Under the pieces are notes generated by a model. The model worked only from the letters and a program-made list of their open reading frames with translations. It was not told the DNA's origin and ran no database searches. From contig JAKABA010000257.1 of the NCBI GenBank assembly GCA_021802115.1, positions 1-5,229 on the forward strand: 5,229 nt of DNA, given 5' to 3'. Made by a program: the position numbers and the translations under genes. Of the stretch, positions 1 to 5,229 are shown in pieces. Every line of letters begins with the position of its first letter. The first letter of the stretch is position 1. Source of the stretch: a bacterium (GTDB lineage: Bacteria > Chloroflexota > Dormibacteria > UBA8260 > Bog-877).

Positions 1-269
1 AGCGGACCTGCAGGGCCAGGCGGGTTCTGGTCTCACGAGCCGGCAGTAGGCGATGCGGAGCACCCGGATCGATTCGATGATGTCCTTGTGGCCTCGCAGT
101 TAAGGGCGGACCCTGCCGCCGACCTGGCGCCGAGGGGATCGGACTTGCCCCGCTGTTGGCGCATCTGATAATTGGCGGAGTTGGCGGCGACCACCTCGAA
201 GTCGTGGTCCCGGAGGTGTCGGGCTAGGCCCGCGCCATAGGAACCGGTGCCCCAGACGCCGACCCTCAG
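1..269 (-). pseudogene. IS110-family transposase remnant (frameshifted, partial)
   Basis: Read on the minus strand from about 269, the translation gives RVGVWGTGSYGAGLARHL, then QQRGKSDPLGAR, then an ALNCEAT segment. This is the order of the DEDD domain of IS110-family transposases (family pattern: V-E-G-T-G-S-Y-G, then G-K-S-D-P-I-D-A, then G-E-A-T). The frame is then lost: DIIESIRVLRIAYCRLV, matching the next family block, is in a second frame, and TRTRLALQVR in a third. At least two frameshifts therefore occur, with probable loss of a few codons after CEAT. The catalytic Glu of VEGTG is Trp and the second Asp of DPIDA is Gly, so the product would be inactive even without frameshifts. The C-terminal part runs off the window. 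Weak similarity (LRALYSTASDW) may extend the relic to about 335. It lies just downstream of the transporter gene and looks like an old insertion scar. No terminal inverted repeat or target duplication is visible, and IS110 elements usually lack them. Confidence 0.82.
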
Positions 270-358
270 CGGTGGCTGTCTACTGGGGCGGCTGCGGCCA
301 ATCGCTCGCCGTGCTGTACAGAGCTCTGAGCCTGCACCTGGCAGCGGAGGCTACTGTC

Positions 359-1993
359 TCAATGGCCGGTGCCGAGCTGCACGGCTTTGACCAGCAGCAG
401 AACGACGGCAACGACCAGGTAGCCGCGGAGTGCCCACATGGCGGCGGTACGGCCCCGGGACCATTCGGGCCGGCCCAACAGAGCCAGCGGTGGCATTCGC
501 CACGTGTCACGATGTCCGGTGACGGCCAACGCGGGAACCGGGCGTTTGCGGCTGGTGGCGGCGTAGGCGACCGCGCCGGCGGCCAGGGTTACCAGCAGCA
601 CCCCGAACAATGCCACGGTCAGGACGGTGACGTTGACGGCCGGGAACATGGTGGTGACGACCAGGATGAGCGACAGGATAAGCAGCACGCCGATGATGAA
701 CGCGGCGATCGCGTTCAGCCATGGCCGGTTCACCCACGGACCCAATACCTCTTTGTCGTTGCACAGGAGAAGAAGGAAAACCGACGCCGAGGGTAGGAGC
801 ACGCCGGCCAGGGCCTGGACGGAGGTGGTGATGAGCCCGAGGGGGGCACCGGGGATGAGGACGATCCCGGCTGCAAGGGCGACAAGGCCGGAGAAGCTGG
901 CGTAGAAGCCCGGGGCCTCGAAGAAGCTGCGGTGTAGGGAGTGGCGGGCGCCGAACATGTCCCCGAAGGCGTAGGAGGTACCGAGGGTGACCGCGGCGGC
1001 GCCGATGATGGAGGCGTTGACCAGCACGATGGCGTAGAGAGCGCCGGCGGTGTAGCTGATCTGGTGATCCAGCGCCCGGGCGACGCCTCCGGCGTCGGTA
1101 AAGTTCCCGAAGTAGTGGCTGTGCTCGAAGGCGAAGGCGCAGGTGATGATCATGGCCCCGGCGCCGATGACGGTGACGACCGAGCCGAGGACGGTGTCGG
1201 CCCGCTCGTAGTTGATCCAGCGGGGGGTGATTCGCTTGTCGATGATGTTGGACTGCTGGAAGAACAGCTGCCAGGGGGCGACGGTGGTACCTACGATGGC
1301 GATGATCAATAGGACCGACGTGGAGTTGACGCCTCCGCGGATGCCCGGCACGACCAGGTCGTGCAGGATAGGGGCGGCGTGTGGGTGGGCAAAGATCGCA
1401 AGGGGGATGACCAAGAAGTTGGCGGCGACGAAGACGAGCATGAACCGCTCCCAACGCCGGAAGCTGCCGCTGGCGGTCATGGCCACCAGGCCGACCGCAG
1501 CCAAAGGTACCGAGATGTACTTGCTGATGCCGAAATAAGACAGGGCCAGATCTACGCCGATGAACTCGGTGACGATCGTCAAGAAGTCGAGCAGGAACAG
1601 ATCTCCAACTGAGAACCAGCCCCAGAACCGGCCAAAGCGCTCCTTGATCAGCCGGGCATGACCTACTCCGGTGACCGCGCCCAGGCGGACCACCATCTCC
1701 TGGTTTACCACCAGCACCGGGATGAGCAGGATCAAGGTCCATAAAAGGCTGGTGCCGTAGTTCTGGCCGGCCTGTGAGTAGGTCGCCACCCCGCCGGCGT
1801 CGTTGTCGCCGACCATGACGATGATCCCAGGCCCGATAATGGCAGCCAGGGTCAAGAGCCGGGCCCGCCAGGTGCGACGGGCACCAAGATCGTGCTGGCT
1901 GATAGTGCCAAGCGCACCGCGGATGTCCCCCAAGTGGGCCGTATCCAAGACCGCGCTAGGGCCGGTCTCTTCTTCGACGGTGTCGTCGGTCAT
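359..1993 (-). CDS. Nramp/SLC11-family divalent metal transporter, probable Mg2+-type (NRMT-like)
   Basis: A polytopic inner-membrane transporter of 544 residues with the LeuT-like Nramp fold. Hydrophobic segments fall near residues 47-69, 82-100, 127-150, 158-174, 184-203, 226-250, 268-289, 315-340, 362-383, 385-410, 425-448 and 453-478, plus one at 520-538. The protein is longer than typical MntH (about 410-450), with a charged N-terminus of about 45 residues and a C-terminal extension. Helix 1 reads VGDNDAGG where MntH has DPGN: the Asp (D65) remains but Asn becomes Gly68. Helix 6 reads GTTVAPWQ (235-242) where MntH has GATVMPHN: the metal-binding Met becomes Ala239 and the His becomes Trp241. 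Loss of that Met is known for Nramp-related Mg2+ transporters such as that of Eggerthella lenta, so Mg2+ (perhaps also Mn2+) is the inferred substrate. The start is ATG 1993, 10 nt after AGGAGG; an in-frame GTG at 2053 lacks a good ribosome site. A Mg2+ riboswitch in the leader supports the assignment. The family is certain, the substrate inferred. Confidence 0.92.
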   Translation of the reverse strand: MTDDTVEEETGPSAVLDTAHLGDIRGALGTISQHDLGARRTWRARLLTLAAIIGPGIIVMVGDNDAGGVATYSQAGQNYGTSLLWTLILLIPVLVVNQEMVVRLGAVTGVGHARLIKERFGRFWGWFSVGDLFLLDFLTIVTEFIGVDLALSYFGISKYISVPLAAVGLVAMTASGSFRRWERFMLVFVAANFLVIPLAIFAHPHAAPILHDLVVPGIRGGVNSTSVLLIIAIVGTTVAPWQLFFQQSNIIDKRITPRWINYERADTVLGSVVTVIGAGAMIITCAFAFEHSHYFGNFTDAGGVARALDHQISYTAGALYAIVLVNASIIGAAAVTLGTSYAFGDMFGARHSLHRSFFEAPGFYASFSGLVALAAGIVLIPGAPLGLITTSVQALAGVLLPSASVFLLLLCNDKEVLGPWVNRPWLNAIAAFIIGVLLILSLILVVTTMFPAVNVTVLTVALFGVLLVTLAAGAVAYAATSRKRPVPALAVTGHRDTWRMPPLALLGRPEWSRGRTAAMWALRGYLVVAVVLLLVKAVQLGTGH

Positions 1994-2000
1994 GCCAATG

Positions 2001-2021
2001 GGACCTCCTGGGGAACGAGGT
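2001..2021 (-). promoter_or_regulatory. Ribosome-binding site of the transporter with a built-in anti-SD hairpin
   Basis: AGGAGG (2009 to 2004) is a near-perfect Shine-Dalgarno 10 nt before ATG 1993 and decides the start. Just upstream, ACCTC (2021-2017) is the exact complement of GAGGT (2007-2003), giving a 5-bp stem with a 9-nt loop that would hide the Shine-Dalgarno. The blocking strand lies within a nine-base word, ACCTCGTTC (2021-2013), that is identical to the 5' strand of the M-box closing stem (2421-2413). A second ACCTC at 2123-2119 could also mask the site. The pairing is seen in the sequence; its regulatory use is inferred. Confidence 0.6.
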
Positions 2022-2226
2022 AGGTGGGCTGGTTTGGTAATCCAGGCGCCCACGGTCGGTCCCAGGCAGCCGGCTTAGCAGGCCGGGATTGGGATGGCTG
2101 GGGGCGCCGCAGGTTGGTGAGGTGACCCTCTGTCGGCGCTCAGCGATGCTCCTTGGTTGATCCGATATATCTAGTCGCCGCGACAACAGTCGGGCGGCCG
2201 ACGGCCACACCAGGTGAGTAAGGTTG

Positions 2227-2259
2227 GACTGGGCCGACCCGATGGGCCGGCGTCCAGTC
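2227..2259 (-). terminator. Strong hairpin directly after the M-box; possible expression platform or U-less terminator
   Basis: On the minus strand GACTGG (2259-2254) pairs with CCAGTC (2232-2227), and CCGGCCC (2250-2244) pairs with GGGTCGG (2240-2234) through one G-U pair. The two helices are separated by an asymmetric 3/1 internal loop, and the apical loop is ATC. The hairpin begins 7 nt after the aptamer closing stem, the usual place for an expression platform. No U-tract follows (the next bases are CAACCTTAC), so a classical intrinsic terminator is doubtful. It could be a U-less terminator, a pause site, or a spacer that brings the aptamer close to the ribosome site. Confidence 0.45.
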
Positions 2260-2266
2260 GACACCC

Positions 2267-2420
2267 CCTCGTTAGAGCTTTGGCACTGCCCGGCGTGGAC
2301 CCCAAAAGGTCAGCCGCTTCGTTCCACCCCTTAGCTCGGGGGGGACTGTTCTGGCCCGGAGTGTCTCTCGACAGGTGGGGCCAGCGGCCTATGTCCGAAC
2401 AGACGCCTCACCGAACGAGG
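2267..2420 (-). ncRNA. M-box (ykoK) Mg2+-sensing riboswitch aptamer
   Basis: This is a cis-acting RNA in the transporter leader that folds compactly when Mg2+ is plentiful. Conserved M-box blocks appear in the right order and spacing. The closing stem P1 is CCTCGTT (2420-2414) with AACGAGG (2273-2267), 7 perfect pairs. GGTGAGGC follows the 5' strand, then GGACATAGGCC. A 7-bp helix CTGGCCC/GGGCCAG (2384-2378 with 2357-2351) encloses TGTC-GAGA-GACA (2373-2362), a GNRA-capped hairpin. AACAG follows, then a variable arm, and the 3' signature CAGTGCCAAAGCTCTAACGAGG-like end, close to the Bacillus ykoK ending CAGUGCUAAAGCUCUACGA. The length of 154 nt fits the family. In known members Mg2+ binding stabilises P1 and turns off a downstream Mg2+ transporter gene. 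Here the first downstream gene is the Nramp-like transporter, 273 nt away. The identification comes from remembered consensus, not a covariance-model search. Confidence 0.92.
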
Positions 2421-2436
2421 TGCGACTGCGTCCAGA

Positions 2437-2445
2437 AGCATATCA
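2437..2445 (-). promoter_or_regulatory. Possible extended -10 promoter for the M-box/transporter transcript
   Basis: The minus strand reads TGATATGCT (2445-2437), a TGn-extended -10 with hexamer TATGCT. Transcription would begin near 2431, about 10 nt before the first aptamer stem. That spacing suits an M-box leader and would give the transporter its own transcript independent of the upstream CBS gene. No convincing -35 is visible at 16-18 bp (CAGCTT or AGCTTG), as expected for an extended -10 but also a reason for caution. Confidence 0.4.
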
Positions 2446-2516
2446 AGGCGTAGCGATCCAAGCTGCGGCGCCATGCGGGTGAAGTTTCGGCGACCTGGCG
2501 TCGCGGCCGCGATTTT

Positions 2517-3809
2517 CTACCCGGGGCTGGAGCTCATGCCGTACTGGCGCCGCCAACCCTCGGGCAGAAGCAGCTCCAACACATCATCCACGCTGATCAA
2601 ACCCAGTACCCGCTGCTGCACGTCAACCACCGGCAGAACTGCCAGGTTGTAATCGCTCATCACGCGTGACACCTCATGCACGTCCGCATCGGGTGTTAGG
2701 GCCACCGGGTCCGGATGGGCAACCGTGCCAACCGGTACGGTTGGGTCGGCCCGCAACAGCTCGACCACCAGCACCGTGCCCGACAGACGCCCGGCAACAT
2801 CGACCACCAGCACTACTCCCGCTGCCTCTGGAGCCACCTCAGATGCCCTGACCGCGGCCAGCGCCTCCTCGGCGGTTACGGTCGCGGCGACGGTGACGAA
2901 ATCCGGGTTCATCAGGCCCCCGGCTGTCTCAGGGTTGTAGCTCAGCAGCGACCGCAGCTTGCGCTGATGCGCCGCCGGCAGGCGTTGCAGGATCGGCAGG
3001 CGCCGCTCCTGGTCCAGCTCCTCGAGCAGGTCCACCGCGTCATCTGGCGCCATAGCCGCCAACACCCGGGCCGCCTCCTCGTCTGAGCGGGACCGTAGGA
3101 GCTCCACCTGGTGTTCCATGTCGAGTTCCTCAAACACATCGGCCTCGAGCGCCCGGTCACCACTGACCGCAGCGATGATCTCCTCGCCCTCCTCGTGGGA
3201 GGCGGCCTCCACCAGATCAGCCAGCTGCGCCGGATGCAACCTGGATAGTTTGCGCAGCGGTATCCGCAGCCGGGCACTCGGCACATGAGCCACGAATGGC
3301 TCGATCTCCGCCCAATCCACCAGACCGCCCGCCTCGACCCGGCCCCGAGCCGAGCGAGGTAGCAGGCGCCTGATGACCGGCTTGGACGTCGGGTCTGCTC
3401 CGACCACCACCCAGCGGCCTCCGACATAGGCCAGCTCTATCTCGTTCGCCCGGACCAGGCGAGCGCCTTTCAGATCGATCAGGTGCCGGCTGGCCACGTC
3501 CTTGGCCAGCAACACCTCGCGGGGCCGGCGCTCGAATGGTCCCAAACGGTCCACGTCGGTTGACAGGTGGACCCCGTCCAGGTCCAAGGTGGAAACATCG
3601 TACATGTGGGCGAAACGCTCGTGGCCGGCAATGTTCATAACCAGCCCGGTCAGCGGAGGATAGCCACTTTCGCCCAGGCGGACGATCACGTCGGATAACT
3701 TCCCCACCCGTCGGCCGTCAGACGCAATCACCTGACCCCCGAGAAGGCAGGACAAGTGCATCACCTCCACCGAGGTCCTTGGAGGCTCCGACCTGGTCGC
3801 ATCGGCCAT
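2517..3809 (-). CDS. Soluble PRC-barrel / MgtE_N / CBS-pair protein, probable Mg2+ sensor
   Basis: A 430-residue protein with no membrane helix, hence cytoplasmic. Residues about 17-85 (LLGGQVIASDGRRVGKLSDV) look like a PRC-barrel; 97-170 may be a second, diverged copy. Residues about 180-295 match the MgtE N domain: LHPAQLADLV, FEELDMEHQVELL, MAPDDAVDLLEEL, then YNPETAGGLMNPDFVTV, which joins to a CBS pair (about 303-355 and 363-420). In full-length MgtE the N and CBS domains bind Mg2+ and close a C-terminal membrane channel. The acidic pair in APDDAVD (D256 or D257, and D260) matches a known Mg2+-binding turn. The channel is absent: the protein ends about 10 residues after the second CBS domain. 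The neighbour is a Mg2+-type Nramp gene under an M-box, so a role as sensor or regulator of that transporter is inferred. The start is ATG 3809; ATG 3761 (M17), just before the PRC domain, is an alternative. A CBS-dependent adenylate sensor is another possibility. Confidence 0.88.
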   Translation of the reverse strand: MADATRSEPPRTSVEVMHLSCLLGGQVIASDGRRVGKLSDVIVRLGESGYPPLTGLVMNIAGHERFAHMYDVSTLDLDGVHLSTDVDRLGPFERRPREVLLAKDVASRHLIDLKGARLVRANEIELAYVGGRWVVVGADPTSKPVIRRLLPRSARGRVEAGGLVDWAEIEPFVAHVPSARLRIPLRKLSRLHPAQLADLVEAASHEEGEEIIAAVSGDRALEADVFEELDMEHQVELLRSRSDEEAARVLAAMAPDDAVDLLEELDQERRLPILQRLPAAHQRKLRSLLSYNPETAGGLMNPDFVTVAATVTAEEALAAVRASEVAPEAAGVVLVVDVAGRLSGTVLVVELLRADPTVPVGTVAHPDPVALTPDADVHEVSRVMSDYNLAVLPVVDVQQRVLGLISVDDVLELLLPEGWRRQYGMSSSPG

Positions 3810-3816
3810 GTCCGCT

Positions 3817-3847
3817 AGTGTAACTCCTCAAGCAGCCCAACTCACAA
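3817..3847 (-). promoter_or_regulatory. Possible leaderless-type promoter of the CBS/MgtE_N gene
   Basis: The minus strand has TACACT (3822-3817), a TANNNT -10, ending 7 nt before ATG 3809. This is the spacing of leaderless transcripts common in actinobacteria. TTGTGA (3847-3842) lies 19 bp upstream as a weak -35. TGAGGAG (3830-3824) is a Shine-Dalgarno-like alternative, 14 nt from the ATG; it would not be in the mRNA if the -10 is real. Either reading supports the same start codon. Confidence 0.35.
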
Positions 3848-3881
3848 CGGATTCCAGCCTCACGCTCGTGGGGGATGTGTC

Positions 3882-3893
3882 CACTTGCAAGTG
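3882..3893. promoter_or_regulatory. 12-bp perfect palindrome, possible operator
   Basis: CACTTGCAAGTG is a perfect inverted repeat centred about 78 bp upstream of the CBS/MgtE_N gene start. Its size and symmetry suit a dimeric repressor site, but the cognate regulator is unknown and there is only one copy in the window. Confidence 0.25.
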
Positions 3894-4109
3894 TCTTCAT
3901 GGCCGGTGCCAACTCTGCCGACGACGATGACCTGATGGGGAGCTTGCCCCGCCTACTTCCAACAGGCGTGTCCTGCGTAGAACTATCTGAGCGACCGCGA
4001 TTTCCGGTCCGGCCCTGATGCGAGTAGGAACCTCTGGTTCTCCGGCCAGGTGCGTCAACGGCTACGCAATCGCCGGCGCGCGCATCGCAATCCCGAGAAG
4101 GGGCGCCAC

Positions 4110-4130
4110 GCGAGTGCCACTATCACTCGC
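4110..4130 (-). terminator. Hairpin after the carboxyltransferase gene, possible terminator
   Basis: On the minus strand GCGAGTG (4130-4124) pairs perfectly with CACTCGC (4116-4110) around a 7-nt loop, starting 16 nt after the stop codon. No U-tract follows (GTGGCGCC), so it would be a U-less terminator or an mRNA 3' stabiliser. Confidence 0.4.
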
Positions 4131-4146
4131 TCGGCTGCAATGGTGT

Positions 4147-5229
4147 CTACCAGGCGTCCAGGAAGCCGGCGTCTCTCGGCGCGCGCCCTCGCTGAGCCGC
4201 ATCCAGGGACAGCGCGATCACCTGGCGGGTCCGGGCAGGGTCGATCACGTCGTCTATCTCGAAAGCCGAGGCGATTGAAAGTGCCTTGCCCCGCTCGTAC
4301 ATCTGGGCGACCAGCTCGAGATATCGCCTCTCGCGTTCGCCCGGATCCGAGATTCGATCCAGCTCTCGGCGGTAGCCCAATCTGACGGCGCCCTCCAGCC
4401 CCATCCCGCCGAACTCGCCGGTGGGCCAGGAGACGGCCAGCATCGGGGCTTTGGTGCTTCCACCCGTCATCGCCATAGCGCCAAGGCCGTACGCCTTGCG
4501 CAGTACGACGGCGACCATGGGGACATCGGAGTGCGCCCCCGCCAGGAACATCCTGGAAAAGTGCCTGACGGTGGCGGTCTTTTCGGCCTCGGGCCCGACC
4601 ATGAAGCCGGGTGTGTCCACCAACGAGACGAGGGGCAGTCCGTGCAGGTTGCAAAGCTGGATGAACCGCGCCGCCTTGTCGGCCGCCGGGGCGTCGATGG
4701 CCCCACCGAGGTGGAGCGGATTGTTCGCCAACACCCCCACTGCTCGACCGTCGATCCGCGCCAGGGCGGTGAGGATGCCGATGCCGAAGGCCGGCCGCAG
4801 CTCGAGCACGCTTCCCTGGTCGCAGAGGGTTTCGATCACGGGTCGGACGTCGTAGGCACGCATGCGGTTTTCCGGAACCATTGCGCGCAGGGAGCGCTGG
4901 TCGGCTGCCGGGCTCTCCCGGCCGGGCGCGAAGTACGAGAGGTAGCGTCTGACTGCGGCGACGGCTTCGCCGTCATCCTCGACCAGGACGTCGACCACGC
5001 CGTTGGCAACCTGAACCGACATGGGTCCGACGTCCCCGGGCGCGACGCTTCCCAGCCCGCCGCCTTCGATCATCGCCGGGCCACCCATTCCGAGGCTGGC
5101 CTCCTTGGTGGCGATTATGAGGTCACAGGTCCCGGCCAGGGCGGCGTTCCCCGCAAAGCAGTAGCCCGAGACGACAGCGACTGTCGGAACCTTTCCGGAG
5201 AGTTCGGCGAGGAGCCGGAAGGAGGAGAC
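4147..5229 (-). CDS. Acyl-CoA carboxylase carboxyltransferase (beta) subunit or domain, partial at the 5' end
   Basis: The frame is open from the window edge (codon at 5229) to TAG at 4147, 360 codons. An ATG at 5088 is internal: in-frame sequence before it, with SGYCFAGNAALAG and DLIIATKEASLGMGGPAM, is clearly carboxyltransferase. These enzymes move CO2 from carboxybiotin to an acyl-CoA such as acetyl- or propionyl-CoA in the cytoplasm. Visible blocks are the N-terminal crotonase-fold oxyanion region (GYCFAGNAAL), GPMSVQVANGVVD at the end of the first half, then the second half with GSVLELRPAFG, GVLANNP, LVDTPGFMVGPEAEK and RKAYGLGAMAM. The usual PccB/AccD motif is AYGGAYDVM; here the specificity Asp position is Met and the Gly-Gly is Gly-Leu, as I recall from larger fused biotin carboxylase-carboxyltransferase proteins. 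Roughly 150 or more N-terminal residues are off the window, so a stand-alone subunit and the C-terminus of a fusion cannot be told apart. The acyl-CoA substrate is not known. Confidence 0.9.
   Translation of the reverse strand, partial: VSSFRLLAELSGKVPTVAVVSGYCFAGNAALAGTCDLIIATKEASLGMGGPAMIEGGGLGSVAPGDVGPMSVQVANGVVDVLVEDDGEAVAAVRRYLSYFAPGRESPAADQRSLRAMVPENRMRAYDVRPVIETLCDQGSVLELRPAFGIGILTALARIDGRAVGVLANNPLHLGGAIDAPAADKAARFIQLCNLHGLPLVSLVDTPGFMVGPEAEKTATVRHFSRMFLAGAHSDVPMVAVVLRKAYGLGAMAMTGGSTKAPMLAVSWPTGEFGGMGLEGAVRLGYRRELDRISDPGERERRYLELVAQMYERGKALSIASAFEIDDVIDPARTRQVIALSLDAAQRGRAPRDAGFLDAW

Larger units (their letters stand above)
1994..2516 (-). other. 523-nt leader between the CBS/MgtE_N gene and the transporter
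   Basis: This gap holds the candidate extended -10, the M-box, the hairpin after it and the Shine-Dalgarno switch, all listed separately. Just after the CBS gene stop lies TCGCGGCCGCGA (2501-2512), a perfect palindrome without a U-tract, so not a convincing terminator; read-through from the CBS gene is possible. Between the expression platform and the ribosome site are small hairpins: GTCGG-CCGC-CCGAC (2201-2188), GCGCCG with CGGCGC (2138-2133 and 2108-2103) and CCGGC-CTGCTAA-GCCGG (2085-2069). They would compact the RNA. No credible protein-coding gene is seen here. Confidence 0.6.
3810..4146. other. 337-nt intergenic region
   Basis: It contains the post-gene hairpin, the palindrome and the promoter-like bases listed separately. 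Other visible features are GGGG-CAAGCT-CCCC (3950-3937 on the minus strand) and two copies of GATTGCG (minus strand, near 4064-4070 and 4086-4092). No convincing gene is present: open frames are short, lack good ribosome sites and resemble no known protein. Confidence 0.5.

Noticed and set aside
272..796. Plus-strand frame of 174 codons rich in Gly, Gln and Asp
   Set aside because: It is antisense to the Nramp C-terminus with low-complexity composition. No independent evidence for a gene.
507..1742. Long 411-codon minus-strand frame inside the transporter gene
   Set aside because: Arg/His/Pro-rich translation typical of an alternative frame of a GC-rich gene. The Nramp frame explains the region.
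1956..2264. 102-codon minus-strand frame beginning GTG just after the M-box and overlapping the transporter start; a possible regulatory leader peptide
   Set aside because: The composition is arginine/proline-rich as in a GC-rich out-of-frame reading, the start has poor spacing to any ribosome site, and it crosses the hairpins. Kept only as a remote possibility of translational coupling.
2214..2453. 79-codon plus-strand frame across the leader
   Set aside because: It is antisense to the conserved M-box, resembles no known protein and has no convincing ribosome site.
2501..2512. Palindrome TCGCGGCCGCGA just after the CBS/MgtE_N stop as a terminator
   Set aside because: As a hairpin it would have no room for a loop beyond about 4 bp of stem, and no U-tract follows.
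2517..3809. Truncated mgtE pseudogene that has lost its channel domain
   Set aside because: The protein has an intact frame, an added PRC-like N-terminus and a clean end shortly after the second CBS domain. It looks like a complete soluble architecture rather than a broken gene.
362..3910. 12-base word ATGGCCGGTGCC at 362-373 and again at 3899-3910, possible flanking repeat of a mobile unit
   Set aside because: The matches do not extend, one copy overlaps the end of a coding region, and GC-rich words of this kind recur by chance. No other sign of a mobile boundary at 3900.
3718..3912. 64-codon minus-strand frame upstream of and overlapping the CBS/MgtE_N start
   Set aside because: No family resemblance, and it overlaps the better-supported gene and its promoter region.

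Overview
The window is GC-rich (roughly 60-65% by eye). All three genes lie on the minus strand. The gene families (soluble PRC/MgtE_N/CBS protein, Trp-type Nramp homologue, acyl-CoA carboxyltransferase, IS110 relic) and GC content fit an actinobacterium (Actinomycetota), but no marker gene settles the taxonomy.

Layout in the direction of transcription (high to low coordinates): (1) 5229-4147, the C-terminal 360 codons of an acyl-CoA carboxylase carboxyltransferase, cut by the window edge. (2) 4146-3810, a non-coding gap with a hairpin just after that gene and promoter-like sequence before the next. (3) 3809-2517, a soluble 430-residue protein with PRC-barrel-like N-terminus, MgtE-type Mg2+-sensing helical domain and a CBS pair, but no MgtE membrane channel. 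(4) 2516-1994, a long leader that is not empty: it contains a well-conserved M-box (ykoK) Mg2+ riboswitch at 2420-2267, a strong hairpin just after it, and a Shine-Dalgarno that can be masked by a nearby complementary segment. (5) 1993-359, a 544-residue Nramp/SLC11-like transporter whose metal-binding motifs differ from Mn2+/Fe2+ transporters and resemble the Mg2+-transporting branch (NRMT). (6) 269-1, a decayed IS110-family transposase fragment.

The main interest is the central unit. A transporter whose motifs suggest Mg2+, a Mg2+-sensing riboswitch in its leader, and an adjacent orphan MgtE sensory domain together suggest a Mg2+ homeostasis module. Control would be at RNA level by the M-box and possibly at protein level by the MgtE_N/CBS partner. 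The leader also carries an exact second copy of the 5' strand of the aptamer closing stem P1, placed so that it can pair with the Shine-Dalgarno. This suggests a specific long-range translational switch.
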